Below are positions 26,324-35,916 of a stretch of 48,728 bases of DNA, piece after piece. The position numbers were made by a program, and so were the translations under genes. The notes below the pieces were generated by a model. It did not search any database. It saw nothing but the letters and a program-made list of their open reading frames with translations, and was not told the origin of the DNA. Location: contig DXCO01000014.1 of the NCBI GenBank assembly GCA_019115945.1, positions 1-48,728 on the forward strand. The letters are read 5' to 3'. The stretch is from Candidatus Borkfalkia excrementavium (lineage in GTDB: Bacteria; Bacillota; Clostridia; Christensenellales; Borkfalkiaceae). Position 1 is the stretch's first letter. The number at the start of each line of letters is the position of its first letter.

Positions 26324-27157
26324 ATGGTACGCAAATTTGTAAAAATGCAGGGCGCAGGCAACGATTATATCTATTTCGACTGCTTCGCGGAAGAATTAAA
26401 AGACCCGTCCGCACTGGCCGTGCGCCTTTCCGACCGACATAAGGGGATCGGCGGCGACGGGATCGTGCTGATCTCGAAAAGCGGCGTCGCCGACGCAAAA
26501 ATGCGCATGTTCAACGCGGACGGGAGCGAAGGAAAAATGTGCGGCAACGCCATCCGCTGCGTGGGCAAATATCTCTACGACAGCGGCATCGTGCAAAAAG
26601 AGGACGTGCGCATCGAGACGGCGAGCGGGATCAAGTCGCTCAGGCTGTATGCCGAGGGCGGCAGTGTGCGGCAGGTGTGCGTGGATATGGGGCCCGCGGA
26701 TTTCACCGCCGCGAACGTCCCCGTGCTTTGTTCGGGCGAACGGGCGGTCGGCATGCCCCTTCGCGTGGGCGGAAAAGAATATTCCGTGACCTGCGTCTCC
26801 ATGGGCAACCCGCACTGCGTGGTCTTTGAAGATCCCGACTCCGTCGATCTGGAAAAAATCGGGCCGCTCTTTGAAAATCATCCCGCCTTTCCCGAACGCG
26901 TCAACACGGAATTTGCGGCAAAGACGGGCGAACGCAGCCTGAAAATGCGTGTCTGGGAACGCGGCAGCGGAGAGACGATGGCCTGCGGCACGGGCGCATG
27001 CGCGGCCGCCGCGGCAGCCGTCGCGCTCGGTATGTTTCCGCGCGGCGAAGACATTGCGGTGGACGTGCGCGGCGGCAGGCTGATCATCCGCGTGGGGGAT
27101 ACCGTTCTGATGACGGGTCCCGCAGAAACAGTATTTACGGGGGAGATTGTGTTATGA
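26324..27157 (+). CDS. dapF: diaminopimelate epimerase
   Basis: Converts LL- to meso-diaminopimelate for lysine and peptidoglycan. It has 277 residues with the two catalytic cysteines in canonical settings, C73 (KMCGNAIRC) and C221 (ACGTGACA). [12 protein letters not shown] at the start and NADGSEGK (64-71) bind substrate. CAGGAGA precedes the ATG. The stop overlaps pyrG (ATGA). With dapL two genes downstream it gives the last two steps of the aminotransferase route to meso-DAP. Confidence 0.96.
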   Translation: MVRKFVKMQGAGNDYIYFDCFAEELKDPSALAVRLSDRHKGIGGDGIVLISKSGVADAKMRMFNADGSEGKMCGNAIRCVGKYLYDSGIVQKEDVRIETASGIKSLRLYAEGGSVRQVCVDMGPADFTAANVPVLCSGERAVGMPLRVGGKEYSVTCVSMGNPHCVVFEDPDSVDLEKIGPLFENHPAFPERVNTEFAAKTGERSLKMRVWERGSGETMACGTGACAAAAAAVALGMFPRGEDIAVDVRGGRLIIRVGDTVLMTGPAETVFTGEIVL

Positions 27158-28758
27158 AGTATATTTTCGTTACCGGCGGCGTCGTTTCCGGTTTGGGAAA
27201 GGGGATCACCGCGGCAAGCCTGGGAAGGCTTCTCAAAGCGCGCGGCTATAAAGTCGCCTCGCAGAAACTCGATCCGTATATCAATATCGACCCGGGCACG
27301 ATGAGCCCGTACCAGCACGGAGAAGTCTTTGTGACCGAAGACGGCGCGGAAACCGATCTCGACCTCGGCCACTACGAGCGCTTTATCGACGAAAATCTGA
27401 ATAAATTCAGCAACCTTACGACGGGCAAAGTGTATTGGAACGTGCTCAACAAAGAGCGCAACGGAGAATATCTCGGCCAGACGGTGCAGGTCATTCCGCA
27501 CATAACGAACGAGATTAAATCCTTTATCTACAACGTGGGGGCCCAGAGCAATGCGGACGTCGTGATCACCGAGATCGGCGGTACCATCGGCGATATCGAA
27601 AGCCAGCCGTTTATCGAGGCGATCCGTCAGGTCTCGATGGAGCAGGGCAGAGGCAACTGCTGTTTTATCCACGTCACCCTCGTCCCGTATATTTCGGGCT
27701 CCTGCGAGTTCAAAAGCAAACCTACCCAGCATTCCGTCAAGGAACTGCAGGGCATGGGGATCGCGCCCGATCTCATCGTCGCGCGCGTGGACGCGCCCCT
27801 TCCCGCGGAGATCAAAAATAAGATCGCCATGTTCTGCAATGTAGACAGCGACTGCGTCATCGAGAACCGCACGCTGCCCCTTTTGTATGAGGCGCCCGTG
27901 ATGCTGGAAGAGGAAAACCTTTCCTCCGTCGTCTGCCGCAAACTGAATCTTTCACCCAATCAGATCGACCTATCCGATTGGGAAGAGATGCTGGACAGGG
28001 CGAGAAATTGTGAAAACACGGTGCGCATCGCGCTGGTCGGCAAATACGTGCAGTTGCACGACGCATATCTTTCCGTGGCCGAAGCGCTCGCGCACGCCGG
28101 CTTTGAAAACGGTGCGAAGGTAGAGATCGAATGGGTGGACAGCGAAGTGCTGAATGCCGAAAACACGGCGCGCATTTTAAACGGCGTTCAAGGGATCCTC
28201 GTGCCGGGCGGTTTCGGCGGCCGCGGCATCGAAGGGAAGATAGAGAGTGCAAAATACGCGCGGGAAAATAAGATCCCGTATCTCGGCATCTGCCTCGGCA
28301 TGCAGATCGCCGTGATCGAATTTGCAAAAAACGTACTTGGCATCCCGGATGCGGATTCCTCCGAATTTTCTCCCGCCGGCGGGCACAACGTCATCGACAT
28401 CATGCCCGATCAGCGGGGCGTCAAAAAGGGCGGCACCATGCGCCTTGGCGCGTATCCGTGCAAGGTCAAAGAAGGTACGCGCCTGTACGGCGCATATCAA
28501 AGGCCTCTCATCTTTGAGCGGCACCGCCACCGCTACGAATTCAACAACGATTACAGGGAACGATTCGAGCGCGCGGGCATGTCGCTCTCCGGCCTGTCTC
28601 CCTCGGGAGAGTTGGTCGAGGCTGTCGAATTGCCCGATCATCCGTTTTACGTTGGAGTGCAGTTTCATCCCGAATTCAAATCGCGCCCCAATCAGGCGCA
28701 TCCGCTCTTCCGCGAGTTTGTCGGCGCGGCGCTGGGGCAGATCAAAAAGGACAGATAA
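27154..28758 (+). CDS. pyrG: CTP synthase
   Basis: Makes CTP from UTP, ATP and glutamine. It has 534 residues. The N-terminal synthase domain opens with [20 protein letters not shown]. The C-terminal glutamine amidotransferase has nucleophile C380 in GICLGMQ and H505/E507 in GVQFHPEF. The ATG at 27154 overlaps the dapF stop; an in-frame start further upstream would lie inside dapF and lacks family sequence. Full length and ordinary. Confidence 0.97.
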   Translation: MKYIFVTGGVVSGLGKGITAASLGRLLKARGYKVASQKLDPYINIDPGTMSPYQHGEVFVTEDGAETDLDLGHYERFIDENLNKFSNLTTGKVYWNVLNKERNGEYLGQTVQVIPHITNEIKSFIYNVGAQSNADVVITEIGGTIGDIESQPFIEAIRQVSMEQGRGNCCFIHVTLVPYISGSCEFKSKPTQHSVKELQGMGIAPDLIVARVDAPLPAEIKNKIAMFCNVDSDCVIENRTLPLLYEAPVMLEEENLSSVVCRKLNLSPNQIDLSDWEEMLDRARNCENTVRIALVGKYVQLHDAYLSVAEALAHAGFENGAKVEIEWVDSEVLNAENTARILNGVQGILVPGGFGGRGIEGKIESAKYARENKIPYLGICLGMQIAVIEFAKNVLGIPDADSSEFSPAGGHNVIDIMPDQRGVKKGGTMRLGAYPCKVKEGTRLYGAYQRPLIFERHRHRYEFNNDYRERFERAGMSLSGLSPSGELVEAVELPDHPFYVGVQFHPEFKSRPNQAHPLFREFVGAALGQIKKDR

Positions 28759-28761
28759 AAT

Positions 28762-29943
28762 ATGAAGATCAACGAAAATTATTCCCGACTGAAAGACAGT
28801 TATTTGTTTTCCGAAATCGCGCACAGAGTGCAGAAGTTCTCCGCCGCGCATCCTGACAGAGAGATCCTGAAAATGGGGATCGGCGACGTGACCCTTCCGC
28901 TCGCGCCCGCCGTGGTCGAGGCAATGCGCTCCGCCGCGGAAGAAATGGGGCGGGCAGAGACCTTCCGCGGATACGGTCCCGAACAGGGATATCCCTTTCT
29001 GCGCGAAGCCATCCGCGATTATTACAGGTCGTTCGGCGTTGCAGTTTCGGCGGACGAAATTTTCGTCTCCGACGGCGCAAAGAGCGACCTCGGCAATATT
29101 CTCGATCTGTTCGACGCAGACAACACGGTCCTGATTCCCGATCCCGTCTATCCCGTCTACGTGGATACCAACGTGATGGCGGGGCGCAGGATCCTCTTTG
29201 CGGAAGCGACGGAACAGAATGGTTTTCTTCCCATGCCCGATAAGTCCGTTTCGGCAGATATCATTTACCTCTGTTCCCCGAACAATCCCACGGGCGCGGC
29301 GTACAGCGTCGGGCAACTGCGGCAATGGGTAGACTACGCGAAAAAGTGCGGCGCACTCATCCTCTATGACGCGGCATACGAAAGTTTCGTTGCGGAAAGG
29401 GGGCTTGCGCGCAGCATCTACGAAGTCGAGGGCGCCAAAGAGTGCGCGATCGAATTTTGTTCCTTTTCAAAAACGGCGGGCTTTACGGGCACGAGGTGCG
29501 GCTATACGGTGGTGCCTTCCGATCTGATACGGGAGGGGGCCTCCCTGCAGAAAATGTGGCTGCGGCGGCAGACGACGAAATTCAACGGCGTCTCGTATAT
29601 CGTGCAGCGTGGCGCGCAGGCGGCCTTTTCCGAAGAGGGCAGAAAGCAGATCTCAAAAAATCTTTCCGTTTACCGCAACAATGCCGCAATCATCTGCAGT
29701 GCGCTCGACCGGCTGCATATCTGGTATACGGGCGGCAAAAATTCTCCGTACGTTTGGCTCAAATGCCCCGGATATGCAGACAGTTTTTCCTTTTTCGACG
29801 ATCTGCTGGAAAAAACGGGCGTTGTGGGAACGCCGGGCAGCGGATTCGGCAAAAACGGACAGGGCTTTTTCCGCCTGACCGCGTTCGCGCAGGAAGAGAC
29901 GGTGCGAAAGGCAATGGCGGAATTTGAAAGGATCTTTTCTTAA
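28762..29943 (+). CDS. dapL: LL-diaminopimelate aminotransferase
   Basis: PLP enzyme that forms LL-diaminopimelate directly from tetrahydrodipicolinate using glutamate, bypassing the succinylase or acetylase routes. It has 393 residues. INENYSRLKDSYLFSEIA at the N-terminus, MGIGDVTLPL (near 36), CSPNNPTGA (near 172) and the Schiff-base lysine K237 in SFSKTAGFTGTR are characteristic of DapL rather than a general aspartate aminotransferase. It starts three bases after pyrG. Confidence 0.94.
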   Translation: MKINENYSRLKDSYLFSEIAHRVQKFSAAHPDREILKMGIGDVTLPLAPAVVEAMRSAAEEMGRAETFRGYGPEQGYPFLREAIRDYYRSFGVAVSADEIFVSDGAKSDLGNILDLFDADNTVLIPDPVYPVYVDTNVMAGRRILFAEATEQNGFLPMPDKSVSADIIYLCSPNNPTGAAYSVGQLRQWVDYAKKCGALILYDAAYESFVAERGLARSIYEVEGAKECAIEFCSFSKTAGFTGTRCGYTVVPSDLIREGASLQKMWLRRQTTKFNGVSYIVQRGAQAAFSEEGRKQISKNLSVYRNNAAIICSALDRLHIWYTGGKNSPYVWLKCPGYADSFSFFDDLLEKTGVVGTPGSGFGKNGQGFFRLTAFAQEETVRKAMAEFERIFS

Positions 29944-29957
29944 AGAGAGGCAATGAC

Positions 29958-31541
29958 ATGTGTTCGATATTTTGTTGTACGAGCAAACAGGTCGATCGGG
30001 CGAAAATGCGGGAATGTTTTTACCGTACGGTTTCCCGCGGGCCGGATATGACCGCGCTGGACGAAACGCCCGGCGGGTACATGGGGTTTCATCGGCTGGC
30101 GATCATGGGGCTGAACGCGGAGGGGATGCAGCCCTTCTGGATGGGCAAAAACATGCTCGTATGCAACGGCGAGATTTACGGATTCCGTCCTATAAAGCGG
30201 GCGCTGGAGGCAAAGGGATATGCCTTTCATTCCGACAGCGACTGCGAGATCCTTCTTCCCATGTACGAAGAGTACGGCGAAAAGATGTTTTCCATGCTCG
30301 ACGCCGAGTTTGCGCTCGTCCTTTACGACGGCCAAAAAGATGAATATATCGCCGCGCGCGACCCGATCGGCATCCGTCCCCTCTATTACGGATATCTGAA
30401 AACCGGCGCCATTGTATTTGCGAGCGAACCGAAGAATCTGGTCGGGTTGGCGGAGGGGAAAATATCTCCCTTTCCCCCGGGAACGTATTACCGCAATGGC
30501 GAATTCCACACCTATTGCGATCTCACCGCGGTGCAGTCGTACGAGCGCGGCGATTTGGACGGGATCTGTAAAAACATACGCGAAAAATTGATTGCGGGCG
30601 TTGAAAAGCGTCTGGACAGCGACGCGCCGCTCGGATTTTTGCTTTCCGGCGGGCTGGACAGTTCTCTCGTCTGCGCGATCGGCGCGCGGCGGTCGGCCAA
30701 ACCCATCCGCACGTTTGCGATCGGCATGGAAAAGGATGCGATCGATCTGAAATATGCGCGCCGGGTCGCCGATTATATCCGCAGCGAGCACCATGAAGTC
30801 TTTATTACGAGAGACGACGTTGTCGGCGCGCTCGAAGAAGTGATCGCCGCGCTCGGCACTTTCGATATCACCACGGTGCGCGCCTCCATGGGCATGTATC
30901 TTCTGTGCCGTGAGATCCACCGTACGACGGACGTGCGCGTGCTTCTGACGGGAGAAATTTCAGACGAATTGTTCGGTTATAAATATACCGATTTTGCGCC
31001 GGATGCCGCGGAGTTTCAAAAAGAATCGGAAAAGCGCGTGCGCGAATTGCACATGTACGACGTCCTGCGTGCCGACCGCTGCATTTCCGTTCATTCGATG
31101 GAAGCGCGCGTTCCCTTCGGCGATCTTGATTTTGTCAGATACGTCATGCAAATCGATCCCGAACTGAAGATGAACAGGTACGGCAAGGGAAAATATCTCC
31201 TGCGCCGCGCGTTCGAAGGGGATTGGCTCCCGCACGATATCCTGTACCGCGAAAAGGCGGCTTTTTCCGATGCGGTGGGGCATTCCCTCGTAAACGACCT
31301 GAAGGAATACGCCGAACAAAAATACGGCGATAACTGGCCAACGCTCGCGGAAAAGTATGCCTATCACGCAAAACCGTTTACGAAAGAGAGCCTTCTGTAC
31401 CGTGAAATTTTTGAAAAGTACTATCCCGGTCAGGCGGAGATGGTCAAGGATTTCTGGATGCCGAACAAAAACTGGCAGGGGTGCGACGTAGACGACCCGA
31501 GCGCGCGCGTTCTCTCCAATTACGGAGACAGCGGCAAATGA
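29958..31541 (+). CDS. asnB: asparagine synthetase (glutamine-hydrolysing)
   Basis: Converts aspartate to asparagine using glutamine and ATP. It has 527 residues. The N-terminal Ntn amidotransferase begins MCSIF with C2 as nucleophile and has the HRLAIMG and CNGEIYG substrate loops. The synthetase domain has the PP-loop SGGLDSS from S230 and TGEISDELFGYKYTDFAP near 332. It resembles the E. coli AsnB length class (about 550). AGAGAGG precedes the ATG, 14 bases after dapL. It ends the operon, followed by a terminator. Confidence 0.94.
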   Translation: MCSIFCCTSKQVDRAKMRECFYRTVSRGPDMTALDETPGGYMGFHRLAIMGLNAEGMQPFWMGKNMLVCNGEIYGFRPIKRALEAKGYAFHSDSDCEILLPMYEEYGEKMFSMLDAEFALVLYDGQKDEYIAARDPIGIRPLYYGYLKTGAIVFASEPKNLVGLAEGKISPFPPGTYYRNGEFHTYCDLTAVQSYERGDLDGICKNIREKLIAGVEKRLDSDAPLGFLLSGGLDSSLVCAIGARRSAKPIRTFAIGMEKDAIDLKYARRVADYIRSEHHEVFITRDDVVGALEEVIAALGTFDITTVRASMGMYLLCREIHRTTDVRVLLTGEISDELFGYKYTDFAPDAAEFQKESEKRVRELHMYDVLRADRCISVHSMEARVPFGDLDFVRYVMQIDPELKMNRYGKGKYLLRRAFEGDWLPHDILYREKAAFSDAVGHSLVNDLKEYAEQKYGDNWPTLAEKYAYHAKPFTKESLLYREIFEKYYPGQAEMVKDFWMPNKNWQGCDVDDPSARVLSNYGDSGK

Positions 31542-31592
31542 TACGCCTTTTTGCGGCGGGCCGGTGAAAATTTCATATCTATGTATATAAAG

Positions 31593-31622
31593 AGAGAGCA
31601 GGGGAATACCGTGCTCTCTTTT
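31593..31622 (+). terminator. terminator of the dapF-asnB operon
   Basis: AGAGAGCA/TGCTCTCT stem, loop of about 11 bases that can close further, and TTTT. Confidence 0.75.
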
Positions 31623-31697
31623 GCCGTGCGGAAAATGTCGTCTTATATCCGTTTTGCGCGAGAGAATAGATCTCCGCGGAAAAAAACGGGGCGCCCC

Positions 31698-31726
31698 TTG
31701 ACAAGAGAGGAAAATTGCGGTAAACT
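31698..31726 (+). promoter_or_regulatory. promoter of the alcohol dehydrogenase gene
   Basis: TTGACA, 17-base spacer, TAAACT; start codon 30 bases later. Confidence 0.6.
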
Positions 31727-31756
31727 GTTATCGATCGTTCAGGCGGAGACTGAAAC

Positions 31757-32857
31757 ATGAATTTTAATTATTATATGCCCGTCAGGATATTTTGCGGGCG
31801 CGATTGCCTGGTTAAAAACGTGGATTACATATCCTCGTTCGGCAAAAGGGCGATCGTCGTAACGGGAAAAAGTTCCGCAAAAAACGGCGCGCTGGCAGAT
31901 ATTGCGTCGGCGTTTGAAAAAGCCGGTATAAAATATTGCGTTTTCGATCGGGTCATGCCCAATCCCACGGCGGAAAACGTGCGCGAAGGCGGTTCTGCGG
32001 CCAGGCGGTTCGGCGCGGATTTCGTCGTCGCGGCGGGCGGCGGTTCGCCGATGGATGCGGCAAAGGTCATCGCGCGCCTCGCAAAAGGCGATGCGGAGGA
32101 CGTGTTTTCTCTGGGCGGCGCCGCGGCGGAAGACGTGCTTCCCATGATCCATATCCCCACGACCGCGGGCACGGGCAGCGAGGTGACGCCGTACGCGATT
32201 TTGACCGATCGCGTGCAGGAGACGAAGCGAAACGTATCTTCTCCGGCGTTTTTTCCGCGCGCGGCCTTTCTCGACGGAAAATATCTGCGCGGCATTCCTC
32301 ACGACACGGCCGTCTATACGGCGATAGATGCGGTGTCGCATGCCATGGAGGGGATGTTGTCCGTCCGCGCGGGCGCCCTTTCCGATACGCTCGCAAAGGA
32401 GAGCCTGCATATGATATCTTCCGAATTTTCTTCTCTTACCGCAGACGCGCTGACGGACGAAGGGCGGGACCGTCTGCTGTATGCGGCTGCGCTTGCGGGT
32501 ATGGTCATTGCGAATACGGGGACCTGCGCGGTGCATTCCATGGGGTATTCGCTCACGTATGAACACGGCGCGCCGCACGGCAGGGCGAACGGACTGCTCC
32601 TTCCCGATTTTCTTGCGGTATGCGAAGAGCGCTCGCCCGAAAGGGGCGGGCAGATTCTCGGGGCGTTTGGCTGCAAAAACGCTTTCGGGCTGAAAGAACT
32701 CTTTCGCCCGCTTTTGGGCGGTCGGGAACAGATCGGCGACGATCTTTTACGAAAGTATGCGAAACGTGCGGCCGCGAACAAAAATATTTCCAACTGTATC
32801 GTACGGTTCGATGAAGAGGACCTTTTCCGCGTGCTGAAAAGCGCTGTAGGGAAATGA
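31757..32857 (+). CDS. iron-containing (group III) alcohol dehydrogenase family
   Basis: NAD(P)-dependent alcohol/aldehyde oxidoreductase of 366 residues. AAGGGSPMDAAK (near 94) is the nucleotide-binding region, TTAGTGSEVTPYAIL (near 135) is family-specific, and DAVSHAMEGMLS plus HSMGYSLTYEHGAPHG supply the metal-binding aspartate and histidines. It is slightly shorter than typical members (380-390). The substrate (butanol, propanediol, lactaldehyde and others) cannot be told. It is a single-gene unit with its own promoter. Confidence 0.9.
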   Translation: MNFNYYMPVRIFCGRDCLVKNVDYISSFGKRAIVVTGKSSAKNGALADIASAFEKAGIKYCVFDRVMPNPTAENVREGGSAARRFGADFVVAAGGGSPMDAAKVIARLAKGDAEDVFSLGGAAAEDVLPMIHIPTTAGTGSEVTPYAILTDRVQETKRNVSSPAFFPRAAFLDGKYLRGIPHDTAVYTAIDAVSHAMEGMLSVRAGALSDTLAKESLHMISSEFSSLTADALTDEGRDRLLYAAALAGMVIANTGTCAVHSMGYSLTYEHGAPHGRANGLLLPDFLAVCEERSPERGGQILGAFGCKNAFGLKELFRPLLGGREQIGDDLLRKYAKRAAANKNISNCIVRFDEEDLFRVLKSAVGK

Positions 32858-32917
32858 CCGTCATTTGAAATACGTATTGCCAAAAACGTTACATATTCTG
32901 AATTGTTGCAAAAATCT

Positions 32918-32946
32918 TTGCGGTACGGAAAAGAACGTGCTATAAT
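32918..32946 (+). promoter_or_regulatory. promoter, weak -35 with consensus -10
   Basis: TTGCGG, 17-base spacer, TATAAT; 26 bases before the next start codon. Confidence 0.5.
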
Positions 32947-32972
32947 TAAAGTATAACGAAGGAGGGACTTCT

Positions 32973-34523
32973 ATGTTGAATACTTTTGCAATGCTCGCAT
33001 CCTTTTGGGACAAGTTGACCGGAGATTCTACGGGGATCACACTGATGGTCCTGTTTATCGTCGGGGCAGCGGCGCTCGTGGCTGTTATCGTCACGCTCGT
33101 CCTGCTGTCTCTGCGCCATACGCTGCTTCTCGATTACGGAGATAAAAAAGAAAAGTTTAGCGTTGCCAATTACAAAGCGGTGGATCTTCCCGCACCCTCG
33201 CGCGAGGGAGCGAAGTTTGCGGGGTGGTTTTACGATGCACAGTTTACGCATGCGGCAGAGTCTCCTTTTCAGATGGGGAAGGAATCTGTTACGCTGTATG
33301 CGAAATGGGAGCAGACCCCGCAGGAGGAGAGTGTCCTGAAAGAGGATGACCGGGCGCAGGAAGAGAAGGATCCGGAAACGGAAGAAGAAATGATCGCAGA
33401 GAGCGCGCCGCAGCCTGAAAAGGAGAGGGAAGAAACGGTCTTTGCAGAGGAGACTTTGGCGGAAAGCACAGAGCCTGCCCGGGAAGAAGCCGTGCAGGAA
33501 CCGGCGGGGGCGGAAGGGGAACCGGCCGCGCAGATTTTTGAAGAGGATGCGGACGAAGAAGCCGAAAACGATGAGGAGGCAGGCGAAGGGGACGAGATCG
33601 ACAACGCTCTCGTCACGTTGGTCACGGGCGGAAAGGTCTTCGTGCAGTACAGGCGGAGTTTCCGTGCGCGGCTGATCCAGGCGGACGACGAGATGAAGGG
33701 TTATTACAATCTTTTGCGCAACGAATTGCTCTCCTACGTGGGCATAAAAGAGCGCGAAAGTTGGAATTACGACAGTTTCAATGTCGGCAGAAGACAATTT
33801 GCCAAAGTAAACGCCAATACGAAAAGTCTGATTTTATATCTTGCGCTGGAGCCGGAAAGCGTAGACGAAAAATATCGTTTCCGCGACGTTTCGGAAAAGC
33901 GCAGGTACAAAAATGTTCCCGTCCGCTATAAAATTACGGGTGCGCGCAGTTTCAAATACGCGCTCGAACTGATCGAGCAGGCTGCCGCGAAATTTGAATT
34001 GGATTTCGCGCGCTACGGCGAAGACCTCGTGATCCCTTACGAAGATCGCGAAACTCTCATCAAAAAGCGGCTGATCAAAGTTTACGCCAAGCGCGAAACG
34101 GGCGAAACGGTCACCGAGGAACAGTTGGAAACGTATATCGCCGAAGGGGCGAAGGTGGAAAAATTGTCCGCTTATACCGTGACCGATCAGGTCAACGTCG
34201 GCGAGGCGGAAACGCTCATATCCGATGCAACGGCAAAACAACTCATTGCGCTTGCGGGGGAACGGTCCGAACGAGCGGCGCAGGGCAAGCGCACATACGT
34301 GAATCTGGATACCATTTCCGAACACTTCCGCGAAGACGAAACGGTCGATCTCGCTTCTCTGAAAGAAAGGGGGCTCGTTGACAAAAAAGCGGCCGCCTAT
34401 AAAGTGCTCGCGAGGGGAAGCCTGAACAAATCTCTCACCATCGTCGCGAACGACTTTTCGCTGCCCGCGGTCAAAATGATCGCGCTCACGGGCGGCAGAG
34501 TGGTAAAGGTACGCAAAGAATAA
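32973..34523 (+). CDS. membrane-anchored protein: InlB-type repeat, unnamed domain, L15-like C-terminus
   Basis: A 516-residue protein. A membrane segment at about 18-45 is followed by one Listeria-Bacteroides (InlB B-type) repeat at about 48-112, ending in FAGWFYD...LYAKW. An acidic low-complexity stretch spans about 113-210. The unnamed domain at about 215-372 is shared with the gene at 38352. The last 75 residues (SLKERGLVDKK, GSLNKSLTIVANDFS, GGRVV) resemble the C-terminal half of ribosomal protein uL15, though this is not the ribosomal protein. AAGGAGGG precedes the ATG. Function is unknown. The acidic linker and L15-like end suggest contact with RNA or ribosomes, which is speculative. 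Confidence 0.75.
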   Translation: MLNTFAMLASFWDKLTGDSTGITLMVLFIVGAAALVAVIVTLVLLSLRHTLLLDYGDKKEKFSVANYKAVDLPAPSREGAKFAGWFYDAQFTHAAESPFQMGKESVTLYAKWEQTPQEESVLKEDDRAQEEKDPETEEEMIAESAPQPEKEREETVFAEETLAESTEPAREEAVQEPAGAEGEPAAQIFEEDADEEAENDEEAGEGDEIDNALVTLVTGGKVFVQYRRSFRARLIQADDEMKGYYNLLRNELLSYVGIKERESWNYDSFNVGRRQFAKVNANTKSLILYLALEPESVDEKYRFRDVSEKRRYKNVPVRYKITGARSFKYALELIEQAAAKFELDFARYGEDLVIPYEDRETLIKKRLIKVYAKRETGETVTEEQLETYIAEGAKVEKLSAYTVTDQVNVGEAETLISDATAKQLIALAGERSERAAQGKRTYVNLDTISEHFREDETVDLASLKERGLVDKKAAAYKVLARGSLNKSLTIVANDFSLPAVKMIALTGGRVVKVRKE

Positions 34524-34540
34524 CGGCCGTTCGGCTTTGA

Positions 34541-34579
34541 AATGCCGCCCGCAGGCATTGTCTGCGGGCGGCATTTTTT
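34541..34579 (+). terminator. strong terminator
   Basis: Perfect 14-base-pair stem (34541-34554 with 34562-34575) and six T, 18 bases after the stop. Confidence 0.92.
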
Positions 34580-34638
34580 GTTTTCGGGTCGAAAATGCAG
34601 ATATTTTTCCGATTGATAAAATTTTTTATGCGGAACGC

Positions 34639-34677
34639 TTGACAAAATGTTTATAGTGTATATAATGTATATATACA
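34639..34677 (+). promoter_or_regulatory. promoter with overlapping palindrome (GntR autoregulation candidate)
   Basis: TTGACA (34639-34644), 16-base spacer, TATAAT (34661-34666). The inverted repeat TGTATATA-N5-TATATACA (34657-34664 with 34670-34677) covers the -10 box and start site. YtrA-type GntR repressors encoded as the first gene of an ABC operon commonly bind such sites to control their own operon. Confidence 0.65.
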
Positions 34678-34698
34678 GTTAATACGACGGAGGCGGGA

Positions 34699-35073
34699 AT
34701 GAATGTAATCATCAGCAATTCATCCGAAAAACCCATCTATGAACAGATCTACGATCAGATCAAGGGCGCGATTTTACGCGGCGAGGCGAAAGAAGGGGAT
34801 ATGTTGCCCTCTATCCGCGCGCTCGCGAAAGAGTTGCGGATCAGCGTGATCACGACCAAGCGCGCGTTCGACGATCTGGAACGTGACGGGTTTCTCTGTT
34901 CGGTGCAGGGCAAAGGCAGTTTCGTCGCTGCGAAAAACAGCGAACTGATCCGCGAAGAGCATCTCAAGCGCGCAGAGGAACGTCTGTCCGAAGGGATCGA
35001 CGCCGCCCGTACGGTGGGCGTCTCTGACCGCGAGATCGAAGAAATGTTCCGGTTGATTTTGAAAGGAGAATAA
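34699..35073 (+). CDS. GntR family regulator, YtrA-type
   Basis: A 124-residue protein with a winged-helix DNA-binding domain (about 10-75: PIYEQIYDQIKGAILRG, LPSIRALAKELRISVITTKR, GKGSFVA) and a short helical C-terminal dimerisation tail instead of an effector domain, as in the YtrA subfamily. These repress the ABC exporter genes beside them, often in response to cell-envelope-active compounds. A purine-rich GGAGGCGGG precedes the ATG. The next gene starts immediately after its stop. Confidence 0.9.
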   Translation: MNVIISNSSEKPIYEQIYDQIKGAILRGEAKEGDMLPSIRALAKELRISVITTKRAFDDLERDGFLCSVQGKGSFVAAKNSELIREEHLKRAEERLSEGIDAARTVGVSDREIEEMFRLILKGE

Positions 35074-35916
35074 ATGAACAACATCAGCGTTCGGCATCTG
35101 ACGAAAAAATTCAAAGGTTTTACTTTGCAGGACGTGTCTTTCGACGTACCCGCCGGCAGCGTCGTCGGGTTTATCGGCGAGAACGGCGCGGGCAAAAGCA
35201 CGACGATCAAGAGCATTCTCGGCCTGGTACTGCCCGACGGCGGCAATATCCGGGTATTCGGTAAAGAGGCGTCCGCGCTTACAAGAGCGGACCGCGGCAG
35301 GATCGGCGCGGTGCTCGGAGAATGTTGCCTGCCCGAAAACCTGAATATAAAGGATCTTTCCGAAGTCATGAAAAATATATTCGGCGAATGGGAAGAGGAT
35401 ACGTATTACCGCCTGACGGATGCGTTTTCTCTGCCGCGCGATCGGAAGATCAAAGAGTTTTCGACGGGCATGCGGCAGAAAGCCGCGCTCGCGATCGCCC
35501 TTTCTCACCGCGCGGAACTTCTCGTTCTCGACGAGCCCGCCTCCGGCCTCGACCCGGTCGCGCGGGACGAGATCCTCGACCGCCTGTACGATTTCATGCA
35601 GCAGGAGTCGCATTCCGTCTTTATTTCCTCGCATATCGTCTCCGATCTGGAAAAACTGTGCGATTATATCGTGTTCATCCACGCGGGGAAAATCGTTTTT
35701 GCGGAAGAAAAGGACGTGTTAAAGGAAAAATACGCCATCTTCCGCGGTTCTTCCGCACAACTTTCCGCTCTGGATTGCGCGGCGGTCGTGTCGCGCATGG
35801 AGGGCGAATACGGGGTAAGCGCGCTCGTCTTGCGTGATAAAGTGCCCTCCGGCCTTCCGCTCGACCGTGCGGGGATAGAGGATATCATGCTGTATTTTTC
35901 GAGAGGTGTAAAATGA
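35074..35916 (+). CDS. ABC transporter ATP-binding protein
   Basis: ATPase of an exporter, 280 residues. Walker A GENGAGKST is at 35-43, the signature-like FSTGMRQ near 128, and Walker B LLVLDEPASGLDP near 150. A C-terminal extension of about 70 residues is usual in drug/bacitracin-type (ABC-2) exporters. It starts on the base after the GntR stop and overlaps the permease start (ATGA). The substrate is unknown; regulation by the upstream GntR is inferred. Confidence 0.92.
   Translation: MNNISVRHLTKKFKGFTLQDVSFDVPAGSVVGFIGENGAGKSTTIKSILGLVLPDGGNIRVFGKEASALTRADRGRIGAVLGECCLPENLNIKDLSEVMKNIFGEWEEDTYYRLTDAFSLPRDRKIKEFSTGMRQKAALAIALSHRAELLVLDEPASGLDPVARDEILDRLYDFMQQESHSVFISSHIVSDLEKLCDYIVFIHAGKIVFAEEKDVLKEKYAIFRGSSAQLSALDCAAVVSRMEGEYGVSALVLRDKVPSGLPLDRAGIEDIMLYFSRGVK

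Noticed and set aside
31551-31760. Short plus-strand frame after asnB
   Set aside because: It spans the asnB terminator and the next promoter and has no ribosome site.
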